A DNA stretch of 47,952 bases from the NCBI GenBank assembly GCA_019359765.1, contig JAHHGU010000040.1, positions 1 through 47,952 on the forward strand, given 5' to 3'. The notes beneath the pieces were generated by a model. It had not been told where the DNA came from, ran no database searches, and saw nothing but the letters and a program-made list of their open reading frames with translations. Positions 8,716 through 16,673 of the stretch are shown here, one piece after another. The position numbers and the translations under genes are program-made. Source of the DNA: Aphanothece sp. CMT-3BRIN-NPC111. Its GTDB lineage: Bacteria > Cyanobacteriota > Cyanobacteriia > Cyanobacteriales > JAHHGU01. The stretch's first letter is position 1, and each line of letters begins with the position of its first letter.

Positions 8716-8731
8716 AAGCAATCCTTCGATG

Positions 8732-8820
8732 AGCTTGATTGACTTGTTACTTTCAACAATTTATGAAGACAGCCGAGTTTTCTAAAAGCTAACAGCTAAT
8801 TGCTAATTGCTAACTGCTAT
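8732..8820. repeat. Dispersed core repeat flanked by heptad tandem repeats (copy 2, inverted)
   Basis: Bases 8732-8793 are the reverse complement of 4861-4929, apart from a few substitutions and one missing 7-base unit. Bases 8794-8820 carry further heptads (GCTAATT, GCTAACT). The last one overlaps the stop codon of the kinase gene (8817-8819). The pair are 3.8 kb apart in opposite orientation. Confidence 0.85.
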
Positions 8821-10703
8821 TCGCCGACACTTACATTTAGAGTAAAGTTTGTCTCATCTGTAGCGATCACATCAATCTTATACTCACCATCACGAGACAG
8901 CCGATCGTTCCAAGATAAAACCCCAGAGGCGTTTTCCACCAGATTACCATCAGGATCGCGAATATCTAAAGTGACAAAGCCTTGTTGAACTTCTACCTGC
9001 AATTGCTGGCTATTTTCAACGTTGACTAGGTAACGCTTGATCTTCTGCGGACTTGTTTGACCCGAAACAGTCACTGGATCGCCACTCCTTGGGAAATTAT
9101 TAACTTTTTCCGTATCAAATTGGGCGGCAGCAGGGCTTATAGTTTCGCTAGGAGTAAGAGTGGGCGTTGGTGCCAGTGTCGGACTCAGTAACCCTGGCTC
9201 AGACAAGCTAATATCTAACTTGTAGTCGCTCTCAGCCAGCCCCTTGATGGGACTCAGTTGGATTGTGTAGTCTCCCGTGTAGGGAAGCGTTCCTTGCCAG
9301 CCCAGCACACGCTTCGCCTCATCTGCAACTGGCTTGTCATCAAGCCCCAAGACGGTCATCAAAACGCCTTCGCTAGTCAGAGAGGTATCTAATTGTTGTC
9401 CCTGTTGCCCAGAAATTATGTAGTTAATCGTTTCGTTTTCTTTGAGATTCCCCTCTTTAGAAATGCTTTGACCTGGGAACAAGTCTAGTTGCTGAGTGTA
9501 AGATTCCGGACTGGGTTTAGGTTTGGGAGTTGGCGTTTCTAAAGCTGTGGGTGTCTCGCTGGTAAAAACATCTGGCGTTGGGGAAGTTGTCGGCTCGCCG
9601 TTGTTGAGGATGGCAGTAACAACCAGCCAAGAGGCGAACCCAGCTAATAAAGCCAGGATGAGGCCAAGGCATAGCATTGCCCAAGGGTCTTCCCAAATAG
9701 AACTGCGGCTACGCTTAGAGATCCCTGGAGCGGGTGAATACCGGCGGCGATAAGTGTTATAGGCAGGTTCTTGTCGTCGTCCCACAGCTATCGTTTCCAT
9801 GTGGGAGATGCTTGGGTCTGGACGTTGGGGCTTAGGTCTTGAATATTGAGGGCCAGAGAGCGGGTTTTGCAGGAACTGGAGGACTTGCAATACTTCCTCG
9901 GCTGATGGGTAGCGATCGCTCGGTCTGTAACTTAACATCCGATTCAACACCTGAGCAAACCCATTGCTGACAGTGGCCCACCGCCGCCATTGCCAATTCA
10001 TCTGGATGTCATCAAATAATTCCGTTGGCTCCATACCTGTGAGCAGCACCACCGCTGTTACTGCTAAAGCGTAGAGGTCACTGCTAGGATAAGCCCTGCC
10101 TGTCTGGATTTGTTCGCTGGGGGCATAACCCAGTTTCCCGACTGTTGTTGCCTGCATCGTCATGTCGGGAGATTGAAAACGGGTTGCCAGTTCCTTAACG
10201 ACACCAAAATCAATTAGCACCGGTAGGAGATCTCTTTGGCGCAAAATAATGTTGTCCGGTGAAATATCCCGATGAATTATACCCTTGCTATGGATGTACG
10301 CCAACACAGGTAACAGCTGCTGTAACATCTGCCCCACCTCTGCTTCTAAGAAAGTAGTCCCCATAGCCTGACGCTCGTTCAGCAAGGTGGCATAAGTCTT
10401 TCCTTCCACATATTCCTGCACCAAAAAAAGACGCCCGTCCTGCTCAAACGTAGCCCAGAACTGAGGAATCTGCGGGTGCTGTATTTGATAGAGGGTCGCC
10501 GCTTCCCGTTGGAAAAGTTCCCTCGACTTCTCCAATACGTAAGCCGAGTCTTGAGCGGGAATCAATTCTTTGAGCGCACAACGTTCATTAAAGCGCCCTT
10601 GGTCTTCTACCAAATAAGTGCGACCAAACCCCCCCTGACCCAAAATACTAACTAAGCGGTAGCGGTTTTGCAGAATCGTTCCAGTGGGAATTGGTGGTTG
10701 CAT
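8817..10703 (-). CDS. Transmembrane serine/threonine protein kinase with C-terminal PPC-like domains
   Basis: A 628-residue PknB-type receptor kinase. The cytoplasmic kinase domain covers about residues 14-280: Gly loop GQGGFG (22-27), catalytic Lys45 in ALK, HRDISPDN (144-151) and DFG (165-167), all intact. A Pro/Arg-rich linker leads to one membrane segment at about 342-366. A Thr/Pro-rich stalk (SPTPD, TPTALETPTPKPKP) then leads to two repeats similar to the bacterial pre-peptidase C-terminal domain, beta-sandwich modules that bind other proteins or sugars (about 405-500 and 535-626). The outer part would sense an external signal. The substrate is unknown. The stop codon is inside a heptad repeat. 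The gene is on its own, about 95 bases upstream of bioD on the same strand. Confidence 0.92.
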   Translation of the reverse strand: MQPPIPTGTILQNRYRLVSILGQGGFGRTYLVEDQGRFNERCALKELIPAQDSAYVLEKSRELFQREAATLYQIQHPQIPQFWATFEQDGRLFLVQEYVEGKTYATLLNERQAMGTTFLEAEVGQMLQQLLPVLAYIHSKGIIHRDISPDNIILRQRDLLPVLIDFGVVKELATRFQSPDMTMQATTVGKLGYAPSEQIQTGRAYPSSDLYALAVTAVVLLTGMEPTELFDDIQMNWQWRRWATVSNGFAQVLNRMLSYRPSDRYPSAEEVLQVLQFLQNPLSGPQYSRPKPQRPDPSISHMETIAVGRRQEPAYNTYRRRYSPAPGISKRSRSSIWEDPWAMLCLGLILALLAGFASWLVVTAILNNGEPTTSPTPDVFTSETPTALETPTPKPKPSPESYTQQLDLFPGQSISKEGNLKENETINYIISGQQGQQLDTSLTSEGVLMTVLGLDDKPVADEAKRVLGWQGTLPYTGDYTIQLSPIKGLAESDYKLDISLSEPGLLSPTLAPTPTLTPSETISPAAAQFDTEKVNNFPRSGDPVTVSGQTSPQKIKRYLVNVENSQQLQVEVQQGFVTLDIRDPDGNLVENASGVLSWNDRLSRDGEYKIDVIATDETNFTLNVSVGE

Positions 10704-10749
10704 AGCATGTGGCTTTTGGGGTTTTCAACAAGAGAAAGATGTCAAGAAA

Positions 10750-10783
10750 GCAATTAGCGATTAGCAATTAGCGATTAGCAATT
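10750..10783. repeat. Heptad tandem repeat
   Basis: Units GCAATTA and GCGATTA alternate for about five copies, just upstream of the kinase start. This is the same family as the flanks at 4831-4972, 8794-8820 and 21601-21625. Confidence 0.8.
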
Positions 10784-10943
10784 GGTTCTAATTAATGGGT
10801 CGCATAATAGCTAATAGCTTTTTTGGTCAAATTTAGTATTTTATCCCACCACCAATGCTGAAATACACTGTATCTATTTCAGTTTATCGTGGATGAAATC
10901 AACTCGCCAACTAACCAGCTTTGTAAGTGCTAAAAATTTTATA

Positions 10944-10994
10944 TATAGCAGTCGCCATAAGGGAAGAGTGACAATAGACCTGAACTATATGCGC
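10944..10994. repeat. TATAGCAGT-type dispersed element, copy a
   Basis: Begins TATAGCAGTCGCC and contains GTGACAATAGACCT. It shares this layout with 11331-11381 and with the reverse complement of 21661-21712, and its first bases with the MITE-like elements at 33745 and 44972. Confidence 0.6.
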
Positions 10995-11049
10995 CCAGAA
11001 GTGCTGCTCTCGCGCTTGAACGGCTATTAGCTAATTGCTAAAAGTAGGG

Positions 11050-11066
11050 GCACGGCACTGCCGTGC
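11050..11066. repeat. Perfect palindrome GCACGGCA-C-TGCCGTGC
   Basis: Two 8-base arms around one base, preceded by GTAGGG. The same core lies at 44495-44522, so this is a dispersed palindrome family. Confidence 0.7.
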
Positions 11067-11195
11067 TGAAGGATTGTTATACTTTTTAAAAAAGTGAGCT
11101 TTAACTTTTATGGCGAACACAATACTGTTCATAGATAAAGTAGTGCGACCTGTCTTGACTAAGAGCCTAGCCGAAAAATAATTTTAGGAGATAAC

Positions 11196-11240
11196 ATATC
11201 TGCGTTTAGAAAGCGTCTATCTGCTTTTATCTGCGGTTTA
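11196..11240. repeat. ATCTGCGT-type repeat
   Basis: ATCTGCGTTTAGAAAGCG then CTATCTGC and TTATCTGCGG. It is a relative of the repeats at 16531-16620, 25161-25230 and 28801-28892. Confidence 0.65.
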
Positions 11241-11330
11241 AAACATCTTTAATCGACTCTCGGATAAGTTCTAACCTTTAATTAATTCGGGAAACGGACA
11301 GGTAATCTACCTTTGGGCTAATTCAGAAGA

Positions 11331-11381
11331 TATAGCAGTTGCCTGGTCGGAAAGAATGACAATCGACCTCACCCCCATGCA
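11331..11381. repeat. TATAGCAGT-type dispersed element, copy b
   Basis: Begins TATAGCAGTTGCC and contains ATGACAATCGACCT, matching 10944-10994 in the same orientation and 21661-21712 inverted. Confidence 0.6.
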
Positions 11382-11387
11382 CGCCGA

Positions 11388-11416
11388 GTAGAGACGCCCT
11401 GCCAGGGCGTCTCTAC
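11388..11416. repeat. Perfect 29-base palindrome
   Basis: Arms GTAGAGACGCCCTG and CAGGGCGTCTCTAC flank a single C. Such GTAGAGACG palindromes are common between genes in cyanobacterial genomes. No T-run follows, so it is not a simple terminator. Confidence 0.75.
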
Positions 11417-11457
11417 TTTCTGTATGTTTGCTAAAAGCTAATTGCTATAGATGGTAT

Positions 11458-11496
11458 CAACCCCGCAACCAACCTAAAGATGATGCTGCGGGGTTG
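11458..11496 (-). terminator. Hairpin downstream of dpsA
   Basis: CAACCCCGCA and TGCGGGGTTG form a 10-bp stem with a 19-base loop, about 50 bases after the dpsA stop. It lacks a clear U-tract, so it may protect or stabilise the 3' end rather than terminate. Confidence 0.4.
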
Positions 11497-11547
11497 ACAT
11501 AGTTCCAGCTAAAAATAGAGTACATCAACCAAAGGAAAGTTATTAGG

Positions 11548-12102
11548 CTAATTACTAGCCGCTTGAACAAACCCCAGGGTTAAGCTGTCTTTGGCAAGGA
11601 AGTGAGCTAAGTGATAAGCTCGCTCCTCGGTTTTCAGCAAGATTTTTTCGTATAGATAGCGAGTGGCGCGATCGCCCAAACTTTCTGCTTGCCCCGCCTG
11701 ACGCCGAATCAACCCAATAATCGCTTGCTCTGCTGCCAGATCGTGTTCCACCATCGCCCGACTGGGATAAACCCCGTCCTCTTCTGGTGTAAAGCAGCAC
11801 AGTTGAGCCAATTTGCTAAAACTAGCTGCTGGCACGCCACCTAAGCCATCTAAACGCTCTCCGACTTCATGGGCATGCTCTAGGGCGTCTTTATAACTTT
11901 CTTCAAAAAACTCATGCAAGGAGTAGAATTCTGCGCCTTCCACGGCAAAGTGATGCTTTTGATATTGCAGGTACAACGCCTGGAAACTAGCCAGAGCAAT
12001 GTTTAAGCCCTCGCATACTGGAGCCGTGACGCTATGGTCCAGCAAAATCGGGTTGTCGTAAACCTCTCCAAATGAGCGTAATAAGCTTTGAGTCTCAGAC
12101 AT
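11548..12102 (-). CDS. dpsA: Dps-family ferritin, DpsA type
   Basis: A 184-residue mini-ferritin that forms a dodecamer, stores iron and protects DNA from peroxide. The sequence is close to my recollection of DpsA of Synechococcus PCC 7942: PVCEGLNIALASFQALYLQYQKHHF, VEGAEFYSLHEFFEESY, GERLDGLGGVP, LAQLCCFTPEEDG, AEQAIIGLIRRQA, SLGDRATRYLYEKILLKTEERAYHLAHFL. The inter-subunit ferroxidase residues are placed as in Dps (H in KHHF, E in EFFEE with D in KDALEHA). AGGAG precedes the ATG. Members of this subgroup are induced by peroxide, iron changes or stationary phase. A palindrome at 12329 lies in the divergent upstream region. Confidence 0.92.
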   Translation of the reverse strand: MSETQSLLRSFGEVYDNPILLDHSVTAPVCEGLNIALASFQALYLQYQKHHFAVEGAEFYSLHEFFEESYKDALEHAHEVGERLDGLGGVPAASFSKLAQLCCFTPEEDGVYPSRAMVEHDLAAEQAIIGLIRRQAGQAESLGDRATRYLYEKILLKTEERAYHLAHFLAKDSLTLGFVQAASN

Positions 12103-12328
12103 ACTTCTCCTCTCTTTCTGGAAAGTTGGCTTTCTGGGTGTATCACCCTAACACAATTCTAAAGCTTGGAATAAAGTCTAGCGCCCAGCTACGGGCGTTT
12201 TCGGAGTTTTTTAAGGATTTTTACCCGATTCTGTAATTTTACGGAGTGAGAATTTTTGGCACTGCTTATAGCCTAGAGACAGAAGCTAATTTCCCTTAAG
12301 ACTTGAGTAAATACGGGAAAACGTATTA

Positions 12329-12347
12329 GACTTATTGCAAATAAGTC
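12329..12347. promoter_or_regulatory. Perfect inverted repeat GACTTATT-GCA-AATAAGTC
   Basis: Two 8-base arms around GCA, 17 bases before the ATG of the gene at 12364 and about 227 bases before divergent dpsA. It resembles a FurA box in TTATTG. It also resembles the CTTATTGCAAA ends of dispersed repeats at 16600 and 28806, so it could be either an operator or a repeat fragment. Confidence 0.35.
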
Positions 12348-12363
12348 GCATTTGCGGGAGAAA

Positions 12364-12639
12364 ATGAATCCATTAGATCTAGAAGCAGAAGCAGGTAGGA
12401 CTGTCGAGGTGAACCGGGCAGACAGGTGGCAAGTTTATCTACGTTTGCAGCAGCTGGATATTCCCTGTGTGTGTACAACTAACCAGCCGTTGCGGGTTCA
12501 GATTCAGACTACAGCCGCCGCTGTTCAACTCTGGAGTGTGGTCAGGCAACTGACGGCGACTCGCCGCGAGTTAGCGTTTTGGCTTGAGCAATGCTGGCAC
12601 CTGTGCAGTTATACCGACGAAGATCCAGAAAAAATTTGA
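12364..12639 (+). CDS. Small conserved cyanobacterial protein of unknown function
   Basis: A 91-residue soluble protein starting MNPLDLEAEAG. I use the ATG at 12364, which has GGGAG five bases before it; the frame extends only to a TTG further up. No transmembrane segment is present. The layout, a single mixed alpha/beta domain with RWQVYLRLQQLDIPC followed by a Trp-rich helical tail (LWSVVRQL, FWLEQCWHLC), resembles a family of short cyanobacterial proteins I have seen only as hypothetical. The next gene is the [2Fe-2S] protein 57 bases downstream on the same strand, so the two may be co-transcribed. Confidence 0.75.
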   Translation: MNPLDLEAEAGRTVEVNRADRWQVYLRLQQLDIPCVCTTNQPLRVQIQTTAAAVQLWSVVRQLTATRRELAFWLEQCWHLCSYTDEDPEKI

Positions 12640-12696
12640 GATATCAGCTTTTACATATCAGCTTTTAAATTTCACACAAAAGTGCAGGAGTGAAGG

Positions 12697-13302
12697 ATGG
12701 ATAAGAACACTCAAGTTTCAGAATTCAGCATCGAGGGACGGTTTCTAGGCTTTGTATTTAAGGATAGCTACAAGCTCAAAGGTTTGCGCTTGGGGACTTC
12801 TGAGGGCGAGCAGTCGATAAAATTATCTAAAGAGTTAAGGGCTAGGCTGAGGTGGGATTTAGCGCCTGGTGATTGGTTCCAAGTTGCTGGTGAAAGAAAA
12901 CTTGACCTGAAAAGTGGCAAAGTCAAACTGAAGGCCGATCGCATCAGGCAGATTATTCCCAAGCACCCAGAGACTGCAAAACCCCCCAAAGTAGCAGAGG
13001 CTAATTTATCCCGATCGACCAAAGCTAAGGCAAGTATATTAGTGTGTCAAAAGTCGGATTGCGTAAAGCGGGGTGCTGGAGGAGTCTGTCAGGCAATGCA
13101 AGCAAGCTTGCGCGATCGCGGTTTGGAAGACCAAGTAGCTATCAAGGGAACAGGCTGTATGAAAAACTGCAAAGGCGGCCCGAACATCGTTATGCCTAAC
13201 AAAACCCGCTACAGCCGGATCAACTCTAAAGAAATTCCTGCACTCATGGAAAAACATTTTCCTGCTGAAACCAAGTCTGAAAAGTTAAAGACTCTAGTCT
13301 AG
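12697..13302 (+). CDS. Thioredoxin-like [2Fe-2S] ferredoxin-domain protein
   Basis: A 201-residue protein in two parts. Residues 8-90 form a beta-rich domain (IEGRFLGFVFKD, LRLGTSEGEQSIKLS, PGDWFQVAGE). Residues 113-192 are a thioredoxin-fold [2Fe-2S] domain as in NuoE and clostridial-type ferredoxins: cysteines at 117, 122, 154 and 158 (CQKSDC then GCMKNCKGGPNIV). A fifth Cys (131) is in GGVC. It should carry electrons in the cytoplasm; the partner is not known. AGGAG stands before the ATG. The segment just upstream has a 13-base direct repeat ATATCAGCTTTTA (about 12641-12670). Confidence 0.88.
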   Translation: MDKNTQVSEFSIEGRFLGFVFKDSYKLKGLRLGTSEGEQSIKLSKELRARLRWDLAPGDWFQVAGERKLDLKSGKVKLKADRIRQIIPKHPETAKPPKVAEANLSRSTKAKASILVCQKSDCVKRGAGGVCQAMQASLRDRGLEDQVAIKGTGCMKNCKGGPNIVMPNKTRYSRINSKEIPALMEKHFPAETKSEKLKTLV

Positions 13303-13411
13303 AGACGGCTAAATGCTCCTAACAAAATTTTTCATCAGCAAGTGGGTGATGGGTGAGTAGCCCCTTGGGCGTCCATGTATCCCGACGCTCCCCTACCGGA
13401 GAGCGAGGGAC

Positions 13412-16282
13412 TTATAGCCCCCAAACCCCGTTAGTTAACAAAACTTCCAGAGATGCCATCGTCGCTGGCTTGGACATCAGCAATGCTTGAATCTGCGCCT
13501 CTATTTCCGATAGGCTGGCGTCATTATTAATTGTTGCTTCAGATGGGAGAATTTCTGCTTTCCAGGTTAAGGTCTCAAACCCTAGCAACTGCGCCATCGT
13601 ATCAGTAGTAGTTTGGTAATTAAACAGTATTTGCCGCATCTGAGCCTCATGCTCATTCAGCACGCTCGTTGGCATTGATTTGGGTTTGGTTGGAATGGGC
13701 GATCGCGTTTCTGATAGCCACAGCGGTTGCCACTGGTCGAATTCGCTCAAGCGATTGGGAAAACTGCCTGCCGCTTCTTTAATTAGGGCTGGCAAAATCT
13801 GTGCATGAGGTCGCAAACGCAAAATTAAACTGGGCAACCAGGGTAGCAACACGGTATCCGGGACAGAGGCAAACAGTTGACTCAGCAGTTCAACTACGAA
13901 TTGACCGATCCGAGGCGCAAAGGTCAGCGCCAGGATGAACCCATTCAGATAGTCAGGAAAAGCCGCCGTCAGCATGGGATTGTTGAGTACCTGGTCAAAG
14001 AAGCTGCGAATCTGCTCCAAAGTTCGCAAAGAAAGCAACCACTCCGTTGTCCATAACAAGCCTAATTTGGCTGGGTCTTCTAACCCCTGAGAAGCCTGTT
14101 GCACCCCAATGAATAACTGACTGCGATTACAGCCCAGCGCCAGCGCCAAACTCTCTAAAGTGAAGATAAAGCCCAACATCCCGGCAATTTGTTCGGGCGA
14201 GGTGCCCCGGTCTGCAAAGGCTTTGGGCAATAGTGTTGCATAGTGAGAATAGCCTGTTGCCACAAACCGCTCAATCCAATCTGGCAACCCTGTCGGCGTC
14301 GCACGGTAATAATGCACCAGACGGCGCACCCGGTCAAAGATTTTAGGTGCATCTTCTGCTCCCATTTCCTGCTGTAGTAAGGAAATTGCGCCTTCTCCCA
14401 ACTTTTGCGTTAAGCGCGGACTGTGCAGGTATAAAATGCTGTCTTCGGCTGCTTTCAAGGCAGTGCTGGCTCCTGCCTGTGACCCAAAGGCAGACTGAAG
14501 CAGCCGCTGTTCCAATACCTGCTCAATCGTCACTGCTTCGTATCCCAGCATGATAATTTCTCGCTGGTACTTGCCAATGCGAATTTCCCAAGACTCCTGC
14601 AACGGCTTATGTCCCAGGGTGCGCTCTCCCATAATTGGTTGTACTAAACGATCGCCCAGCAAATAATTGAGCTGCCACAGTACGTCAGAACAGGGCAACA
14701 ACTCAGGCTGTTGCTTGAAGTCCATCAATGCTCGTTGATTGGTTTGAGCCAGGAGATTAACTTTCAGCGGCGCGAGGCGATCGTATACGTCTTGAGCTAA
14801 GGGAGGTAGGGAGGCATAGCCGACTGTGCCAATGCGATCGCCCCCTAGTAGAATTTGGCACAGTTGATAGATATTGCGCTTTTTAGGAGTGTGGTCTTTC
14901 TCCAGACAGGTGATAGCTGCATCTTGAAAATCGTAGGGGGTGGGATGCAGCCGATTCCGCATAGAAGCCAGCAGCATTGAGGTTTGATAAATAGCTATTG
15001 AGTCCGCTGTACTTGCTAGATAACCGTTTTTGCGTGCCAGGGCGACAATATCGGCACACCATTGCAGTAACTGTTCAGTATCTGCACGCGCAAACTCTGG
15101 TGGCCGTGTCAGAAAACCTGCCAGTGCTGCTACTGCTACCTCCGCCTCAGTGTCAACAGGCGTAGCTGTCTGCCGTTTCCCATCGGTTTTAGGCTTTTTG
15201 TCAGACTTCTCTAGAGTAAACGGCTTTAACTTGGCAACCTTGAGGCTCTTTTTCCAAGTTGCTTCAGCTAAGGAAACCGTTCCCGCCGGATGAGCGAACT
15301 GGTATTCAATTGCGGCGAAAGAAGAGGGAATCAGCCCATAAAGCCACTTTGTCTGAGTGCGATCTGGAATTTCCCAGACAGTATTATTTCCTACTCCAAA
15401 TTCGGCTACGTCGCTGGCTGCGTGTGCTGCTCCACAGATATAAATACACTCATTAGGGGTAATATTATTTGCCGTCAGATGCTGCTTGATGCGAGTCCAC
15501 ATATACCGTTCGCGCAGGCGATCGCTCTCTACGTCCTTCTCGTTCCTTCCCAGTCGCCGCATCAAGCTACCAATTAGGAACATTACCTGCCGATAGCTTT
15601 CGTAATCAGCGCTAATAATTGCCTGCTCAACGTACTGATCCCACCATTCAGCAAAGTGGCGAGTGTTGGAATTTTTCAGTAGAAATTTAAGGAATTGGTC
15701 AAATGTAGGGGCGATGTTGCCAACCTCTACCCCAACAGCTGTACCGTGCATCTTGGCTTCGTCTGACGGCGGTGTTTCTAGTTCCTCTTGATTCTCAACC
15801 TCTGGTGGTTGCCATTGAAAGATAAAATCAACTGCCCGATCTACAAAGACGAGTTCTGTTTCTGGGTGTTGTAGGATGTAGGCGATCGCTTGGTACTCAG
15901 CTGAAGCCTCGGTTAAGGGTGCGATCGCGCTCAACGGCATCAACTTGGGCGGAAATGTCTGAGATTCAGCCGCAAACGCCTGCAACGCTACGGGCTGTTT
16001 GCAATCTCGTAAATGCTCCACCGTTGGCTGCAAATCCTCGCACAGTTCGATGTAAATTACTTTGGGTGGCTTCCGGTGTAATCGCTGTACCATCTGCAAA
16101 GCCGACGAGGGCGAATGGTGACATACGGGAAAAATTTCCAAAGGTTCGGCAGCCGCACGCGCTACGTCATCAACCAAAGCTGTTAGTAATTCGCTTAAGG
16201 GTTGGGTATGTGTGGCAAACTTTTCTGCGGCATCAAGCAGTTGTTCTTGTAGAGAAGCTAAAGAGGTGGGAAGGTGGAGCAT
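13412..16282 (-). CDS. DUF5682-type protein, last gene of the MoxR-VWA cassette
   Basis: A 956-residue cytoplasmic protein. The N-terminal 330 residues carry HHSP (55-58), IELCEDL (78-84), RERYMWTRI (about 257-265) and CGAAHA (283-288), a layout similar to the TIKI/EreA/ChaN group of metal-type hydrolases. A long helical region follows, with repeats of two or more helices (about 380-870). An acidic, poorly conserved linker is at about 160-190 and another low-complexity stretch at about 355-375. No signal peptide or membrane segment is present. DUF5682 genes are known to sit beside MoxR and VWA genes. The exact role is unknown; I infer a hydrolase or effector acting under the MoxR-VWA pair. 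It is 390 bases downstream of moxR. Confidence 0.75.
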   Translation of the reverse strand: MLHLPTSLASLQEQLLDAAEKFATHTQPLSELLTALVDDVARAAAEPLEIFPVCHHSPSSALQMVQRLHRKPPKVIYIELCEDLQPTVEHLRDCKQPVALQAFAAESQTFPPKLMPLSAIAPLTEASAEYQAIAYILQHPETELVFVDRAVDFIFQWQPPEVENQEELETPPSDEAKMHGTAVGVEVGNIAPTFDQFLKFLLKNSNTRHFAEWWDQYVEQAIISADYESYRQVMFLIGSLMRRLGRNEKDVESDRLRERYMWTRIKQHLTANNITPNECIYICGAAHAASDVAEFGVGNNTVWEIPDRTQTKWLYGLIPSSFAAIEYQFAHPAGTVSLAEATWKKSLKVAKLKPFTLEKSDKKPKTDGKRQTATPVDTEAEVAVAALAGFLTRPPEFARADTEQLLQWCADIVALARKNGYLASTADSIAIYQTSMLLASMRNRLHPTPYDFQDAAITCLEKDHTPKKRNIYQLCQILLGGDRIGTVGYASLPPLAQDVYDRLAPLKVNLLAQTNQRALMDFKQQPELLPCSDVLWQLNYLLGDRLVQPIMGERTLGHKPLQESWEIRIGKYQREIIMLGYEAVTIEQVLEQRLLQSAFGSQAGASTALKAAEDSILYLHSPRLTQKLGEGAISLLQQEMGAEDAPKIFDRVRRLVHYYRATPTGLPDWIERFVATGYSHYATLLPKAFADRGTSPEQIAGMLGFIFTLESLALALGCNRSQLFIGVQQASQGLEDPAKLGLLWTTEWLLSLRTLEQIRSFFDQVLNNPMLTAAFPDYLNGFILALTFAPRIGQFVVELLSQLFASVPDTVLLPWLPSLILRLRPHAQILPALIKEAAGSFPNRLSEFDQWQPLWLSETRSPIPTKPKSMPTSVLNEHEAQMRQILFNYQTTTDTMAQLLGFETLTWKAEILPSEATINNDASLSEIEAQIQALLMSKPATMASLEVLLTNGVWGL

Positions 16283-16673
16283 TGTTAGCCAATAAATATG
16301 GAGTATTCAGGAGTTTTGAGTTAACTCCATAGATATAATTATTTATTTTAATGAACCGCAAAGACGCAAAGAGCGCTAAGAAAAGAAAGGAAGGGACAAT
16401 CTTACCAATCAGTTATAACTGCTATAAGTAGAACAACTTAATTAAAAAATATCATGGCGTAGGTTGGGTTGAGGCAGGAAACCCAAATTAGCATTTGTTT
16501 GATGGATTTCGCTGTCTGGCACACAGTCAATAAGATCTTGTAAATCATCTGCGTTTATCTGCGTACATCTGCTTTCATCTGCGTTCTGAAAAACCCATGT
16601 CAATATTTTTGCAATAAGTATATTGCTCTAACTTTGTTTTTGAAATACTCATAGCGATCGCACCTGCTTTTTC
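16283..16673. other. Intergenic region with repeats between moxR and the DUF5682 gene
   Basis: No gene was found. CCGCAAAGACGCAAAGAGCG at about 16354, a TTATAACTGCTATAAG motif (about 16417) and the ATCTGCGT repeat at 16531-16620 occupy it. The promoter of the DUF5682 gene, if separate, must lie here. Confidence 0.6.
16531..16620. repeat. ATCTGCGT repeat, inverted partner of 28801-28892
   Basis: The block runs from AAGATCTTGTAAATCATC through four ATCTGC units to GCAATAAGTA. Its reverse complement matches 28801-28892 nearly base for base over more than 55 bases, from ACGCAGATGAAAGC to TTTACAAGAT. The flanking TTGCAATAA also recurs. Confidence 0.8.

Larger units (their letters stand above)
10704..11547. 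other. Repeat-rich intergenic region
   Basis: No gene was found in these 844 bases. It holds heptad repeats (10750-10783, around 11030 and 11430), two related TATAGCAGT elements (10944-10994, 11331-11381), a GCACGGCA palindrome (11050-11066), an ATCTGCGT-type repeat (11196-11240), a long perfect palindrome (11388-11416) and a hairpin behind dpsA (11458-11496). The stretch looks like a landing site for small mobile or repetitive sequences. Confidence 0.7.
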
